Assembly (NCBI RefSeq): GCF_030410375.1
Contig: NZ_JAUHHE010000011.1
Span: 62,001 to 126,000 of the forward strand
DNA length: 64,000 bases
Source: Zwartia vadi
GTDB lineage: Bacteria > Pseudomonadota > Gammaproteobacteria > Burkholderiales > Burkholderiaceae_B
Direction of reading: 5' to 3'
The notes beneath the pieces are model-generated. The model was not told the origin of the DNA and made no database searches. It worked only from the letters and a program-made list of their open reading frames with translations. Numbering within the stretch: the first letter of the stretch is position 1; each line of letters starts with the position of its first letter. Of the stretch, positions 19,502-32,006 are shown piece after piece. Position numbers and translations under genes: made by a program.

Positions 19502-20521
19502 TTAGGCTAATTTGCCACTGTAACGTTCAAGCATTGACCATGCCTCATTGCCAAGCTTGGTTTTCCATTCAGCATAGAATCCGCCTGTGCGCAAACGGTC
19601 ACGGAAAGAATCCGGTGTTGTTTGGTTAAATATCATGCCTTTTTCGGTCAGGCCTTTTTGAAGCGTCGCATTCATGCCGGCAACATCCTCTCGCTCTTTC
19701 ATGCCCGCAGCATTGATATTTTTAGCCACGATGACACGCAGATTTTCAGGCAAACGCTCCCAGGCGCGACGGTTTGCCAAGAACCAGAAACCATCCCACA
19801 TGTGATTGGTCAGTGAGCAGTATTTCTGTACCTCATTTAGCTTTGCCGTATCGATAATAGCGAGAGGGTTTTCTTGACCGTCGACAATCTTGGTCTGAAG
19901 CGCGCTGTAGACTTCGTTGAAATTGATCGAGGCGGGTGCGGAGTCAAAGGCCTTAAACATCGAGGTCCAAAGCGGGGAGACAGGCACCCGAATCTTGAAG
20001 CCTTTGAGGTCGGCGGCTGTTTGGATGGGTTTCGTTGACGACGTGATCTGACGGAAACCGTTATCCCATATTTTGTCCATTACAACCAAATTCGCTTTAT
20101 TGATTTCTTTACGAACGTGCGCGCCCAAATCGCCGTCTAAAGCTTTCCAGACTTCGTTGTAGTTGGCAAAAGCAAAACCAATACCCGTGATCGAGGATGC
20201 CGGTACAAGTGTTGCCAAAATAAGACCGGACAATGTGAAAAACTCAACGCCGCCGCTACGAACCTGACTGAGCATGTCGGTGTCTGAACCGAGCTGGCTG
20301 CTTGGGAAAATACGAATTTCAACGCGGCCTTGTGTTTCTTTCTGAATGGCTTCAGCCATTTCCTTGGCCCGAATGTTCATCGGGTGTGTCAGGGGCAGGT
20401 TGTTTGCATATTTATAAGAGAATTCCGCCTTGGATTGCGCCCATGCACTATTGAGCGGTGAAGCCAGAGTAATGACTCCGGCACCCATGCCGGTCAGTAG
20501 GTTGCGACGAGAAATGGACAT
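19502..20521 (-). CDS. TRAP transporter periplasmic substrate-binding protein (DctP)
   Basis: A 339-residue exported protein that delivers substrate to the fused DctQM permease encoded downstream. The N-terminus MSISRRNLLTGMGAG has a twin-arginine pair and a hydrophobic stretch ending in AWAQS, so export may be by Tat. The ligand-anchoring Arg region of the family is seen in LKGFKIRVPVSPLW, and the FNEVYSALQTKIVDGQENP signature is typical of DctP. A strong AAGGAG precedes the ATG. It is divergent from purL. Confidence 0.93.
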   Translation of the reverse strand: MSISRRNLLTGMGAGVITLASPLNSAWAQSKAEFSYKYANNLPLTHPMNIRAKEMAEAIQKETQGRVEIRIFPSSQLGSDTDMLSQVRSGGVEFFTLSGLILATLVPASSITGIGFAFANYNEVWKALDGDLGAHVRKEINKANLVVMDKIWDNGFRQITSSTKPIQTAADLKGFKIRVPVSPLWTSMFKAFDSAPASINFNEVYSALQTKIVDGQENPLAIIDTAKLNEVQKYCSLTNHMWDGFWFLANRRAWERLPENLRVIVAKNINAAGMKEREDVAGMNATLQKGLTEKGMIFNQTTPDSFRDRLRTGGFYAEWKTKLGNEAWSMLERYSGKLA

Positions 20522-20646
20522 TATTTGTCTCCTTGGTGAATAAATCTTAAATCAATCATAGCAACGAAAGGCGGGTCTTCGCCCCTAAATGCGGCTCAGG
20601 ACGCTAAAATGCGTGTTTTCCCCTACGATGCCTCCTGGTCGCCAAC

Positions 20647-23600
20647 GTGTCACACATTCTGCATATTTCCGGCTCCTCTGTTCTTTCAAGTTTTCGCCAA
20701 GAACGCCTGCTTTCCAGCCTGCGTGCTTTGGGTTTGCCCATCGCGGGCGTGAGCGCACGGTACGAGCACTTTGTGTGGTGTGATGAGGCCCCGGATGCTC
20801 AAACGCAGTCGCGTATTGAACAATTACTGGACTACGGTGTGGCTTATCAGCTACCTGCCGAATCTGCAGAGGCTATTTTGTTGCGTGTCATTCCCAGGCT
20901 GGGAACGATTTCTTCCTGGGCAAGTAAAGCCACGGATATCGCCCACAACTGTGGGTTAAACACCGTCCGACGTATCGAGCGAGGGATCGAGTACCGACTC
21001 ACCCCCGAACGCGGATGGCTGAAGACTAAACGTCTAGATGCTGAGATGCTCTCCCAGGCGGCGAGCTGCTTGCATGACAGAATGACCGAGACCGTTGTGG
21101 ATGCAGGTTTCGATCCAGAGGTTTTATTTCGCTCTCTGCCAGGCAAACCGATGCAGACTGTCGCCGTTACGACGCATGGCAAGTCGGCTTTGCTGGATGC
21201 CAACTCCAAATTAGGTCTGGCTTTGTCGGAGGATGAGATCGATTATCTGACGCAAGCTTTTACTGAGCTGGGTCGTGATCCTACGGATGTCGAGCTCATG
21301 ATGTTTGCGCAGGCCAACAGTGAGCACTGTCGCCATAAAATTTTTAATGCTCAGTGGGTGATTGACGGGCAGACCGAGTCCAAGACCTTGTTTGGCATGA
21401 TTCGGGAAACGCATGCAGCACAGCCTCTTGGCACCGTGGTTGCTTACTCTGACAATGCCGCCATTATGGAAGGTGCACAAGCTCAGCGTTTTCAGGCTAC
21501 ACCTGTCAAAGAGGGCCAAGCAGCGATCTATGGAACGGAGCGCAAGACTGTCCATACGGTGATGAAGGTCGAAACGCACAATCATCCAACTGCGATTGCG
21601 CCATTTGAGGGGGCATCAACTGGTGCGGGTGGTGAAATTCGCGACGAGGGCGCCACGGGCCGAGGATCCAAGCCTAAAGCCGGCCTTGCTGGATTTACTG
21701 TCTCTCACCTCAGGTTTCAGGATGCGCTTAGAAGCTGGGAGTCCGATCATCACGGCGCTCCCGATCGTATTGCCTCACCTCTGTCCATCATGATCGAGGG
21801 GCCCCTGGGAGCCGCGGCATTTAATAATGAATTTGGTCGTCCTAACTTGTTAGGTTATTTCCGCAGCTACGAGCAGACCGCCGGACAAACGCGCTGGGGC
21901 TATCACAAGCCCATCATGATCGCAGGAGGACTGGGTAGTATTGACGAGGGTGCAACGAAAAAGGACAGGATTGAACCTGGTGCTTTGTTGATACAGCTAG
22001 GTGGTCCAGGTCTAAGGATTGGCATGGGTGGTAGTGCAGCCTCCAGTATGGCGGTAGGTACCAACACTGCGGCGCTGGATTTCGATTCAGTTCAACGCGG
22101 CAATCCAGAGATCGAGCGTCGTTGCCAGGAGGTCATTGACCGCTGCTGGCAACAGGGTGAAAACAACCCGATTGTCGCGATTCATGATGTTGGGGCAGGC
22201 GGCTTATCGAATGCTTTTCCCGAATTGGTCAATGATGCTGGACGAGGCGCCACCTTTGATTTGACACGTGTGCATCTCGAAGAGTCCGGCATGTCTCCTG
22301 CAGAAATCTGGAGCAATGAATCACAAGAACGTTATGTTCTGTCAGTATTGCCAAAGGATTTGCCGCGCTTCCAAAAGATTGCGGAGCGCGAACGCTGTCC
22401 GTTTGCAGTGATTGGTGTGGCAACCTCAGAACGCCAGTTACGGGTCGTTCAAGGAGAAGGCTTGCCCGGACTTGATACGCTGACACCCCAGCAGGGATTG
22501 CGCCCCGTTGATGTGCCGATTGATGTGATTTTGGGTAAACCTCCGCGCATGACCCGCGAGGTTAAACGTTTGAACCCCGAGACAGCGCCACTTGACTTAA
22601 CTGTTATATCGCTTGAAGACGCAACCACCCGTGTCTTGCAACATCCAACGGTCGCCAATAAGAGCTTTTTGATCACGATTGGCGACCGCACAGTAGGCGG
22701 TTTATCTAGTCGAGATCAACTTGTCGGTCCCTGGCAGGTGGCTGTTGCAGACTGCGCTGTCACCTTATCTGATCATGACGGCACCCGCGGCGAGGCGATG
22801 GCCATGGGTGAGCGCACCCCGATTGCCGCGATTGACGCGCCAGCCTCTGGAAGAATGGCTGTAGCTGAGGCCCTGACTAATCTCGCTGCTGCGGATGTTG
22901 CCCGCATCGAGGACATCAAACTCTCTGCCAACTGGATGGCTGCATGTGGCGCCCCCGGTCAGGATGCCGCATTGTTCGATACGGTCGCAGCAGTTAGTGC
23001 GTTGTGTCAGCGTGTCGGACTTTCAATTCCCGTTGGGAAAGACTCTCTTTCGATGCAGACGAGTTGGACCCAAGAGGATCAAAAGCGTCAGGTGATCTCT
23101 CCAGTGTCCTTGATTGTCACTGCTTTTGCTCCCGTTCAGGATGTGCGCCAAACGCTCACCCCACAACTGCGAACGGATGTCGGGCCCTCAGCCTTGATTC
23201 TGATCGATCTTGGATTGGGTAAGCAAAGAATGGGCGGCTCCATTCTCGCGCAGGTGTGTAATCAAATCGGTGAGCAAACACCTGATGCCGATGATGCCGA
23301 GGTGTTGCGTACGTTCTTTGTAACGATTCGTGCCTTGGCGGAGTCGGGTGTCGTGCTGGCCTATCACGATCGTTCTGACGGCGGGTTGTTTGCGACAGTT
23401 TGTGAAATGGCTTTTGCCGGACACACGGGTGTCTCGCTCAATCTTGATATGTTGACCATCGATGCCTACGCCGCAGACTGGGGTGATTATAAAATTCGTC
23501 CTGAACAGGTTGCTGTTCAGCGTGATGAACTGACACTCAAAGCGCTCTTTAATGAAGAGCTTGGTGCCGTGCTTCAAGTGCCAGCCACTGAACGCGATGC

Positions 23601-24681
23601 GGTGATGCAAGTCTTGCGTGCTGCAGGCTTATCCGCACATTCTCATGTGATTGGTTCGCTCAATCCAACAGATGAAATCGAAGTGTTCCGTGATGGCAAA
23701 AAGATCTGGGGTAAACCTCGTGCCGAATTAGGAAAAATCTGGAGTGATGTCAGCTACCGAATTTCTTCATTGCGTGATAACCCTGCTTGCGCCTTGTCCG
23801 AATTTGAAACCTGGTCTGATACAACCGATCCGGGCATGCAGCCAATCGTAGGTTTCGATCCACAAGAAAATATTGCAGCACCGTTTATTCTCAGCGGTGC
23901 TCGTCCGCGTGTGGCAATTTTGCGTGAACAGGGCTGTAATAGCCAGGTTGAAATGGCTTGGGCTTTTGATCGATCGGGATTCGAGGCTTGGGACGTCCAT
24001 ATGACTGATCTTCAATCCGGGTCGACTGATCTCTCCAGTTTTCAAGGTCTGGTTGCAGTAGGTGGATTTAGTTACGGTGACGTCTTGGGAGCAGGTGAGG
24101 GCTGGGCGCGCAGTATTTTGTTTAACACTCAGCTATCCGATCAGTTCGCCCAGTATTTTGCTCGCTCAGACACGTTTGCGTTAGGCGTTTGTAATGGTTG
24201 TCAAATGATGGCTGCTTTGGCGACCATGATCCCCGGCGCACAAGACTGGCCAAGGTTTACCCGTAATATTTCTGAAAAATACGAAGCACGATTTTCAATG
24301 GTTGAGGTGCTTGAATCGCCTTCTTTATTCTTTAAAGGCATGGCTGGTGCGCAGATCCCTGTCGCAGTTGCGCATGGTGAGGGATTTGCCAATTTTTCTC
24401 GTCAAGGTGATCCAGGCAAAGCCCTCGCCGCGTTGCGCTACGTTGACCATCGCGGGCATGCGACCGAAGCGTATCCGTTCAATCCTAACGGCAGTCCTGG
24501 TGGTTTGACATCAGTGACAACAGCCGATGGTCGTTTTACTGTCATGATGCCTCACCCTGAGCGTGTGACGCGTAATGTCATGATGTCTTGGGCCCCTGAA
24601 GCTTGGGGCCCTCAGGATAGCAAAGGCGCCTATTCTCCATGGATGCGGTTTTTTCAAAATGCACGCGTGGCGTTGGGGTAG
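20647..24681 (+). CDS. purL: phosphoribosylformylglycinamidine synthase (large, fused type)
   Basis: Fourth step of de novo purine synthesis: converts FGAR, ATP and glutamine to FGAM. The 1344-residue chain is the fused type of gamma- and betaproteobacteria, with an N-terminal PurS-like domain, two AIR-synthase-like halves ([28 protein letters not shown] is split over the first; GRGSKPKAG follows) and a C-terminal class I glutaminase with nucleophile Cys near 1182 ([10 protein letters not shown]) and [17 protein letters not shown]. The start is GTG; the following [10 protein letters not shown] aligns with the usual PurL N-terminus, and the ribosome site is weak. I saw no purine riboswitch in the short leader. 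Confidence 0.97.
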   Translation: MSHILHISGSSVLSSFRQERLLSSLRALGLPIAGVSARYEHFVWCDEAPDAQTQSRIEQLLDYGVAYQLPAESAEAILLRVIPRLGTISSWASKATDIAHNCGLNTVRRIERGIEYRLTPERGWLKTKRLDAEMLSQAASCLHDRMTETVVDAGFDPEVLFRSLPGKPMQTVAVTTHGKSALLDANSKLGLALSEDEIDYLTQAFTELGRDPTDVELMMFAQANSEHCRHKIFNAQWVIDGQTESKTLFGMIRETHAAQPLGTVVAYSDNAAIMEGAQAQRFQATPVKEGQAAIYGTERKTVHTVMKVETHNHPTAIAPFEGASTGAGGEIRDEGATGRGSKPKAGLAGFTVSHLRFQDALRSWESDHHGAPDRIASPLSIMIEGPLGAAAFNNEFGRPNLLGYFRSYEQTAGQTRWGYHKPIMIAGGLGSIDEGATKKDRIEPGALLIQLGGPGLRIGMGGSAASSMAVGTNTAALDFDSVQRGNPEIERRCQEVIDRCWQQGENNPIVAIHDVGAGGLSNAFPELVNDAGRGATFDLTRVHLEESGMSPAEIWSNESQERYVLSVLPKDLPRFQKIAERERCPFAVIGVATSERQLRVVQGEGLPGLDTLTPQQGLRPVDVPIDVILGKPPRMTREVKRLNPETAPLDLTVISLEDATTRVLQHPTVANKSFLITIGDRTVGGLSSRDQLVGPWQVAVADCAVTLSDHDGTRGEAMAMGERTPIAAIDAPASGRMAVAEALTNLAAADVARIEDIKLSANWMAACGAPGQDAALFDTVAAVSALCQRVGLSIPVGKDSLSMQTSWTQEDQKRQVISPVSLIVTAFAPVQDVRQTLTPQLRTDVGPSALILIDLGLGKQRMGGSILAQVCNQIGEQTPDADDAEVLRTFFVTIRALAESGVVLAYHDRSDGGLFATVCEMAFAGHTGVSLNLDMLTIDAYAADWGDYKIRPEQVAVQRDELTLKALFNEELGAVLQVPATERDAVMQVLRAAGLSAHSHVIGSLNPTDEIEVFRDGKKIWGKPRAELGKIWSDVSYRISSLRDNPACALSEFETWSDTTDPGMQPIVGFDPQENIAAPFILSGARPRVAILREQGCNSQVEMAWAFDRSGFEAWDVHMTDLQSGSTDLSSFQGLVAVGGFSYGDVLGAGEGWARSILFNTQLSDQFAQYFARSDTFALGVCNGCQMMAALATMIPGAQDWPRFTRNISEKYEARFSMVEVLESPSLFFKGMAGAQIPVAVAHGEGFANFSRQGDPGKALAALRYVDHRGHATEAYPFNPNGSPGGLTSVTTADGRFTVMMPHPERVTRNVMMSWAPEAWGPQDSKGAYSPWMRFFQNARVALG

Positions 24682-24689
24682 AACCTCTA

Positions 24690-25232
24690 TCAGGTAGGCT
24701 TGACGTCTAAAATCATGCAGGTCGTTGTGGCGAAAGCATGAAGCTTGCCGTCGGGCCCCAATATTTTTCCCTCTGCCGTTGCAACTTGTCTTCCTACCTG
24801 GATGACTGTTCCAACGGCTCTGACTCGCCCAACACTTGGACTGAGCGCCCGAGTCATTTTGACACTCAAATCAAGCGTGGCATAACCTTTTCCAGCTGGT
24901 AGCATGGAGTGAATCGCATTTCCTACAGCGCCATCTAGAATGCTGGCAAACCACCCGCCATGAACGGAACCTTGAACGTTCAGAACATCGTGTGTGGGGT
25001 GCCCCTGTAGAACAACACGACCCGGCTCAACTTCCATCAACATATAGTTCATGGTGATCGCCATCGGGCCGCTTGGTAGTTCGCCCCGCCTAACAGCTTG
25101 CATAATCTCCAAACCAGTCATGCTCGATATTTGACCAGGCGTCAGAAAACCAGATTTGCGGCCGTTTTTCATGCTTGCCAGCAGGTTTTTTTCTTCTTCT
25201 ATCCAACGTGCCAGAGTGTCGCTTGTGCTCAT
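24690..25232 (-). CDS. PaaI-family hotdog thioesterase
   Basis: A 180-residue single-hotdog acyl-CoA thioesterase. The family signature is seen as VQGSVHGGWFASILDGAVGNA, followed by ATLDLSVKMTRAL and RVRAVGTVIQVGRQVATAEGKI. Such enzymes hydrolyse acyl- or aryl-CoA in the cytosol, often as housekeeping or in aromatic catabolism. An N-terminal stretch of about 45 residues before the fold is a common extension. It stands alone between the convergent purL and the divergent guaB, so context gives no substrate. Confidence 0.88.
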   Translation of the reverse strand: MSTSDTLARWIEEEKNLLASMKNGRKSGFLTPGQISSMTGLEIMQAVRRGELPSGPMAITMNYMLMEVEPGRVVLQGHPTHDVLNVQGSVHGGWFASILDGAVGNAIHSMLPAGKGYATLDLSVKMTRALSPSVGRVRAVGTVIQVGRQVATAEGKILGPDGKLHAFATTTCMILDVKPT

Positions 25233-25253
25233 ATTTTGGATTGCACCGAATAA

Positions 25254-26807
<1,554 letters not shown>

Positions 26808-26830
26808 TTTCACCTACAGGTTTTCATCTC

Positions 26831-28423
26831 ATGCATCAGCGCATTCTCATCCTTGATTATGGTTCACAAGTAACCCAGCTCATCGCGCGTCGCGTGCGAG
26901 AGGCTGGGGTGTACTGCGAATTGCACCCCGGCGATGTTGATGCCTCATTTTTGAAAAATCAAATTTCACAAGGCCTCAAGGGCATCATTTTGTCCGGAAG
27001 TCATGCATCGGTGTATGACGAAGATTCCCTGAAAGTCCCACATGCTGTCTTTGAAGCTGGCGTACCCGTACTGGGCATCTGCTACGGTATGCAAGCAATG
27101 GCTCAGCAATTGGGTGGTGAAGTTAATTATTCTGATCACCGAGAGTTTGGCTATGCAGAGGTTCGTGCGCGCGGTCATACTCGCTTATTGAAAGATATCG
27201 AGGACTTCACGACGCCCGAAGGGCACGGCATGCTCAAAGTATGGATGAGTCATGGTGATCAGGTGACTCGGTTGCCTGAGGGTTTTAAAGTCATGGCTTC
27301 AACGCCATCTTGCCCAATCGCCGGCATGGCAGACGAGTCGCGTGGTTTCTATGCGGTTCAGTTTCATCCCGAAGTGACGCACACAATCAAAGGTCAGGAT
27401 CTACTCAACCGCTTTGTTCATGATATCTGCGGCTGTGTTGGCGACTGGACGATGCCAACTTATGTTGACGAGGCTGTTGCCCGCATTAGAGAGCAGGTCG
27501 GTGATGACGAGGTGATCCTTGGCTTGTCTGGTGGCGTCGACTCTTCGGTAGCCGCCGCACTGATTCACAAGGCGATCGGAGATCGGCTGACCTGTGTGTT
27601 TGTCGATCATGGTTTGTTGCGCCTTGACGAAGGCAAGCAGGTTATGGAGACTTTTGCTCAAAACATGGGTGTGCGCATCATCCATGTGGATGCGACAGAG
27701 CAATTCATGGGCAAGCTTTCGGGCGTATCGGATCCTGAGGCAAAACGTAAAATTATCGGTCGTGAGTTTGTCGAGGTGTTTCAGGCTGAAGCCGGCAAGC
27801 TCAAGCAAGCAAAATGGCTTGCTCAAGGCACGATTTATCCGGATGTGATTGAGTCTGCCGGTGCTAAAACAGGTAAGGCTGTTGCCATCAAGTCACACCA
27901 TAATGTGGGTGGTTTACCCGATACCCTGAACCTTAAGTTACTCGAACCTTTGCGTGAGTTGTTCAAAGACGAAGTACGCAAGCTTGGTGTGGCACTGGGC
28001 TTGCCACATGGCATGGTTTATCGCCATCCTTTTCCAGGTCCCGGTCTGGGTGTGCGTATTTTGGGCGCTGTGAATACTGAGTTTGCCAACCTGTTGCGCC
28101 GAGCCGATGCAATTTTTATTGAAGAGCTTCGCAATACCATTGATCCAGAAACAAAACAGTCTTGGTACGATTTGACATCGCAAGCTTTTGCCGTTTTCCT
28201 ACCGGTCAAATCGGTTGGCGTGATGGGCGATGGTCGTACCTACGATTATGTGGTTGCCCTGCGAGCCGTCCAGACCTCAGATTTCATGACTGCCGATTGG
28301 GCGCCGCTACCATATCCCTTGCTCGCAAAAGTCTCCTCTCGGATCATTAATGAAGTGCGCGGTATTAATCGTGTCGTGTACGACGTATCGAGCAAGCCGC
28401 CTGCAACGATTGAGTGGGAATAA
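26831..28423 (+). CDS. guaA: GMP synthase (glutamine-hydrolysing)
   Basis: Converts XMP to GMP with glutamine and ATP. The 530 residues comprise an N-terminal class I glutaminase (nucleophile Cys84 in [12 protein letters not shown], His/Glu in [10 protein letters not shown]), an ATP-pyrophosphatase domain with the P-loop [15 protein letters not shown] near 230, and the C-terminal dimerisation domain ending in KPPATIEWE, which is the characteristic end of GuaA. It is co-transcribed with guaB. The next gene is convergent, 13 bases away, with no visible terminator between them. Confidence 0.97.
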   Translation: MHQRILILDYGSQVTQLIARRVREAGVYCELHPGDVDASFLKNQISQGLKGIILSGSHASVYDEDSLKVPHAVFEAGVPVLGICYGMQAMAQQLGGEVNYSDHREFGYAEVRARGHTRLLKDIEDFTTPEGHGMLKVWMSHGDQVTRLPEGFKVMASTPSCPIAGMADESRGFYAVQFHPEVTHTIKGQDLLNRFVHDICGCVGDWTMPTYVDEAVARIREQVGDDEVILGLSGGVDSSVAAALIHKAIGDRLTCVFVDHGLLRLDEGKQVMETFAQNMGVRIIHVDATEQFMGKLSGVSDPEAKRKIIGREFVEVFQAEAGKLKQAKWLAQGTIYPDVIESAGAKTGKAVAIKSHHNVGGLPDTLNLKLLEPLRELFKDEVRKLGVALGLPHGMVYRHPFPGPGLGVRILGAVNTEFANLLRRADAIFIEELRNTIDPETKQSWYDLTSQAFAVFLPVKSVGVMGDGRTYDYVVALRAVQTSDFMTADWAPLPYPLLAKVSSRIINEVRGINRVVYDVSSKPPATIEWE

Positions 28424-28436
28424 ATTCAGTCAATCC

Positions 28437-29552
28437 TTACTTCTTAACTGCCGGTGTCAAATCTTCCGCAATCATTTCGCGTGACATCGGTATGTACTGA
28501 ATTGCCTGACTCCCAAAATCCACTTTGTTTAAATTTACCTGTCGGATGTTCAAATTTCCGTATGTTCGAAAGTAGGCGATCTTGTTAGTCAAATCGTAGA
28601 CTGTGACCCACTGAGTTTGCTCATAAGCGAGCTTTTCTTTGCCATCACTTCTCGACAGAGTTTTCTCCGCCACGGCACCAATCGGGATGTCCACGGCATT
28701 TAAAATATGAAAGGCAAGATTCGCTGCACCCTTCGCATTTTCTGCAGGCACAGATGAATAAGCGAGTGCCGTCGCTCTCAAAAATCTGGCTGGTGGAGTG
28801 TAATCCCCTGGTAAACCTATTAGACCCGTGCCCTGTCCAATGGGAGGAAGTGTGATCGAACCCAGTCTCAAGCCATCCACATTGATATTGGTGAGATTGA
28901 TATGGTTACGCAGGTTGGTCATGTGCCAATCAAAATTTGGCGCATTGGTGAGCACACCGATTGGATTGTCATGGATAACGAGCTGACCTTTGACGTACTC
29001 TATGACGATTGAGCCACCTTTAGCATCGCGTATTGCCCAATGCAGAGGTTGAACGCCTGCCTTTGGTACGTCCAACCCGTAAACAGTGACCTTACCCAAG
29101 GCTTCACGAACCTGATCAACGGTTTCAAATTGACTCAACGTCCAGTTGACCAGATCAGTATTAGCAATGACGTTTTTACCATCGGCTGGAAATGTCTGAT
29201 ACTCAAAAAAACCAGGAATGTATAAGGCGTGGGCGGACAAACCAACCTCATTCATGCCATCAGTGGCCACGCCAAGATTAAAAGTATTAATTCCTAAAAA
29301 AGCATATTTGCTCGTCCATCCCATTCCTGCCTTCATCCCTGGCAGCATCGCAGTCAACGCAAATTGACGTGGTACTAGCATCACATTGCTCTCAAGGTCC
29401 AAGCCTAGTTCCATTGACCGGCCTACTACCCAGGCAGCATCTTTGGATTGCAAGCGAAAAGTTGTGCAGGCGTTTGCTGGTGCAGCGATCAGTAAAGCCA
29501 CTGCACAAGACAAAATTTTAGTGACAACTGGTTGAATGGTTTGTGTGAACAT
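28437..29552 (-). CDS. exported choloylglycine hydrolase-family (linear amide C-N) hydrolase
   Basis: An Ntn-hydrolase of the penicillin V acylase/bile salt hydrolase family, 371 residues. The predicted signal peptide ends APANA just before Cys29, so signal cleavage alone would expose the catalytic N-terminal Cys (CTTFRL). The downstream GRSMELG and NEVGLSAHALY motifs fit the family. Gram-negative members are periplasmic or secreted and cleave amides such as penicillin V or N-acyl homoserine lactones. Which amide is used here is unknown. Its ATG is two bases after the stop of a TctC gene, so the two are tightly coupled. Confidence 0.88.
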   Translation of the reverse strand: MFTQTIQPVVTKILSCAVALLIAAPANACTTFRLQSKDAAWVVGRSMELGLDLESNVMLVPRQFALTAMLPGMKAGMGWTSKYAFLGINTFNLGVATDGMNEVGLSAHALYIPGFFEYQTFPADGKNVIANTDLVNWTLSQFETVDQVREALGKVTVYGLDVPKAGVQPLHWAIRDAKGGSIVIEYVKGQLVIHDNPIGVLTNAPNFDWHMTNLRNHINLTNINVDGLRLGSITLPPIGQGTGLIGLPGDYTPPARFLRATALAYSSVPAENAKGAANLAFHILNAVDIPIGAVAEKTLSRSDGKEKLAYEQTQWVTVYDLTNKIAYFRTYGNLNIRQVNLNKVDFGSQAIQYIPMSREMIAEDLTPAVKK

Positions 29553-29554
29553 GG

Positions 29555-30535
29555 TTATTTTTGATCCATTTCTTTCAATAAACTGTCAAAGGTCTTTGTA
29601 TCTCTAATGATTTCTGCACTCAGTGCATCAGGCCCTTTGGGATCAAGTGCATATCCATTCTCTGCAAACTTTTTAAACTCTGGACTGTTTACGATTTCCA
29701 TTGAGACTTGACTGAGTTTATTCAGAACATCCGATGGCATTCCCTTTGGCCCAATAATATAAAAAGAAGCTGCTAAAGTCGTGCTGTAGCCGGCATCGAT
29801 TGTAGATTGCGCCTCTGGAACAGGTCCGTAAGTACCTTTGTCGAATACAGCTAGTACACGCACTTTTCCTGCCTGGACATGGCTTGGTATGCCGACGGCT
29901 CCGGTAAAAAGTGTCGCTTCAACGCGATTCCCTAAAAGGGCGACCAGAGCTTCGCCACTTCCGCCAGTGAAGGGGACTGTACGTAATTTTGTACCAGCAG
30001 TTCTGTTGAATTCTTGAGCAACTAAGTCTGGTACGGTACGAAGTCCTGAAACAGAAGCACGAACTTTGCTTGGATTCTCTTTTACATGCCGGACAAAATC
30101 TGAAAAATTATTCCACGGAGCATCTGACCGAACAACCAAAATAACCGGCATCGAGCCAAGTTTGATAATGGGTTGATAGTGCTCTGGTGATTTAAAAGAA
30201 AGACCTGTATTGACCAAGGGCTGGTAGGCAAGAATACTGTTTGTTGCCAGACCGAGCGTATATCCGTCAGGCTTTGAACGCACGACCATGCCAGTGCCGA
30301 TCGTACCCGATCCCCCTGGTTTGTTTTCGATCGTCACATCCACACCGAGAACTTTTTGTAGTTGCGATGCATATTGTCGGGCAACTGGATCTGTTGATCC
30401 ACCGGGGCTATACGGAACCACAAGAGTGATAGGGCGGCTCGGATAAGTTTGCGCATATACGCCTGTTAAAACGAACGTAAGACTCAAACCAAGAGCAATA
30501 AAAAAGCGTCGGGCACACAATCTTCGAAAGCTCAT
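29555..30535 (-). CDS. tripartite tricarboxylate transporter binding protein (TctC/Bug family)
   Basis: A periplasmic solute-binding protein of 326 residues from the ATG at 30535, which has an AAGGAAG ribosome site. A longer frame from 30646 adds 37 non-signal-like residues and is unlikely. The signal peptide ends in GVYAQ; the mature start TYPSRPITLVVPYSPGGSTDPVARQ is the standard Bug signature split across the first strand and helix. No TctA or TctB permease gene is nearby, as is common for the many orphan Bug proteins of Alcaligenaceae. It sits between an M20 peptidase and an exported amide hydrolase and may bind their substrate or product. Confidence 0.92.
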   Translation of the reverse strand: MSFRRLCARRFFIALGLSLTFVLTGVYAQTYPSRPITLVVPYSPGGSTDPVARQYASQLQKVLGVDVTIENKPGGSGTIGTGMVVRSKPDGYTLGLATNSILAYQPLVNTGLSFKSPEHYQPIIKLGSMPVILVVRSDAPWNNFSDFVRHVKENPSKVRASVSGLRTVPDLVAQEFNRTAGTKLRTVPFTGGSGEALVALLGNRVEATLFTGAVGIPSHVQAGKVRVLAVFDKGTYGPVPEAQSTIDAGYSTTLAASFYIIGPKGMPSDVLNKLSQVSMEIVNSPEFKKFAENGYALDPKGPDALSAEIIRDTKTFDSLLKEMDQK

Positions 30536-30734
30536 TATTCTTCCTTTGATAGGGTGAAAAATCCACGGCTGATCGCTCAGCGAGGCTAAACGCTCCAAAT
30601 ATTTAGGGTGGATTATTTGCTCGCTTTGGACGAGCTTAGTACACAATCTTTCAGAGGAAAAGAGTCTTTACAGGATTTAAGGATTTACCCGGAATAAAGT
30701 GACACTAATTTCCATATATGGAAAAAGCTATAAG

Positions 30735-31901
30735 TTATACGAGATATTTTTTGATCTCGTGCACTTTGTTTAATGTCATGAGAACCGCCTTGGCTCTGGG
30801 CACGAAGGAATCGATTTCAGTATATTCATCAGGGGTATGAAATTTCCCTCCGATGGGGCCTGTTGCGCAAAGCGTGATGGCCCCGAGGCTAGAGGTCACA
30901 CCTGAGTCTGCACAGCCGCCGCTAAACTCCTGATCAGTCTTGTGCCCGAGGCTAGCGAGCGTATCTTGATATAGCCTAAACAAAGCCTGAGAGTCTTCCG
31001 AGGGGACGAAGGGTTTGAACTCTCCTATCACGTCGAGTTTTGAGAGGGTTCCCGTTATGAAATTTTTATTGCATATGCAACGGATTCGACTCATGATTTG
31101 TTCGCGTTGTTCAAGGTCTTTCACACGAACATCGATGGAGGCTTTTGCAGAGGGCGCTGAAGTATTGACAGATTGACCGCCGGATATCAAGCCAACACTA
31201 ACGGTCAAGCCCTCATCGATATCAGTTAGCTTGTCGAGTTCAACGATTTTATTGGCGATTTCTGAAATCGCATTGATTCCTTCGCTGAAATTTGCGCCTG
31301 AATGTGCGGCTTTACCCTGCACATCCATTTCAAGAAAAATCCCGCCTTTCCGACCTGTTACGACATTTCCTGATGGGCGTCCGGGCTCGGAGTTAAATAC
31401 AAAAGCCGATTTTTTTGCAAATTTTTCAATAACACTTTTGCTTAAAGGCGAACCGATTTCTTCGTCGCAAGTAAAAAGAGCAGTGACTTCAGGTGATGTC
31501 ACCCCAGTATGTGCAAGCGATGCGATGATAAAAGCGTTCATCACCACACCCGCTTTCATATCAGCGACACCAGGGCCATAGGCACGATTGCCTTCGATAC
31601 GAAAAGGGCGTTTTTCCACTTCGCCTTTTGGAAAAACGGTGTCACAGTGCCCCATCAACAAAATAGGTCGATTACTACTCGAGCCCGAATTGACTGTTAC
31701 GGATAAAGCTGCTTCTATGCCATCTACAAAGTGTGATTCAGTTGTTAAACCATGGCTTTCGAAAAAAACTTGAAGGCGTCTAAATACTTTCGCGACACCC
31801 TCTTTGTAATAGCTGTGCGAATCAATGCTGACCAAGTCTTTTAGAAGGTCAAGCATGGCATGTTGTTGGGTCTCGATCCAATAGGCGGGGCTAGTTTGCA
31901 T
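30735..31901 (-). CDS. M20-family metallopeptidase (carboxypeptidase G2/ArgE-like)
   Basis: A 388-residue cytosolic di-zinc hydrolase; no signal peptide is present, unlike secreted carboxypeptidase G2. Metal ligands are visible in LMGHCDTVFPKG (His, Asp), GVADMKAG (bridging Asp), CDEEIGSP (Glu-Glu), NSEPGR and the late His in GKFHTPDEY. The lid/dimer domain contains QGKAAHSGANFSEGINA. Family members remove acyl, glutamyl or amino-acid groups from amides and peptides. It is the first gene of a probable three-gene unit (M20, tctC, choloylglycine hydrolase), with a 199-base gap before tctC. Confidence 0.9.
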   Translation of the reverse strand: MQTSPAYWIETQQHAMLDLLKDLVSIDSHSYYKEGVAKVFRRLQVFFESHGLTTESHFVDGIEAALSVTVNSGSSSNRPILLMGHCDTVFPKGEVEKRPFRIEGNRAYGPGVADMKAGVVMNAFIIASLAHTGVTSPEVTALFTCDEEIGSPLSKSVIEKFAKKSAFVFNSEPGRPSGNVVTGRKGGIFLEMDVQGKAAHSGANFSEGINAISEIANKIVELDKLTDIDEGLTVSVGLISGGQSVNTSAPSAKASIDVRVKDLEQREQIMSRIRCICNKNFITGTLSKLDVIGEFKPFVPSEDSQALFRLYQDTLASLGHKTDQEFSGGCADSGVTSSLGAITLCATGPIGGKFHTPDEYTEIDSFVPRAKAVLMTLNKVHEIKKYLV

Positions 31902-31942
31902 GAATGATTGACCTTAAGATGTATTTGCTAAATAAAGCTTTA

Positions 31943-31991
31943 TATAATGTCGATTTAAGTATAATTTGAAACTGACCAAAATTTTTATAAT
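31943..31991 (+). promoter_or_regulatory. AT-rich promoter region with three TATAAT hexamers
   Basis: Exact TATAAT sequences occur at 31943-31948, 31960-31965 and 31986-31991 upstream of the outer-membrane protein gene. None has a good -35 at 17 bases, so the true -10 cannot be chosen. The same 105-base gap must also hold the divergent M20 peptidase promoter. Confidence 0.4.
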
Positions 31992-32006
31992 TATGAGGAG
32001 CCCATC

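Noticed and set aside
20522..20646. Purine riboswitch ahead of purL
   Set aside because: The gap is short, shared with a divergent gene, and shows no three-way junction pattern.
23188..23610. 140-residue minus-strand frame inside purL
   Set aside because: Fully contained in conserved purL coding sequence; no independent evidence.
28424..28436. Terminator between guaA and the convergent hydrolase gene
   Set aside because: Only 13 bases separate the genes, and no hairpin with a T-run is present.
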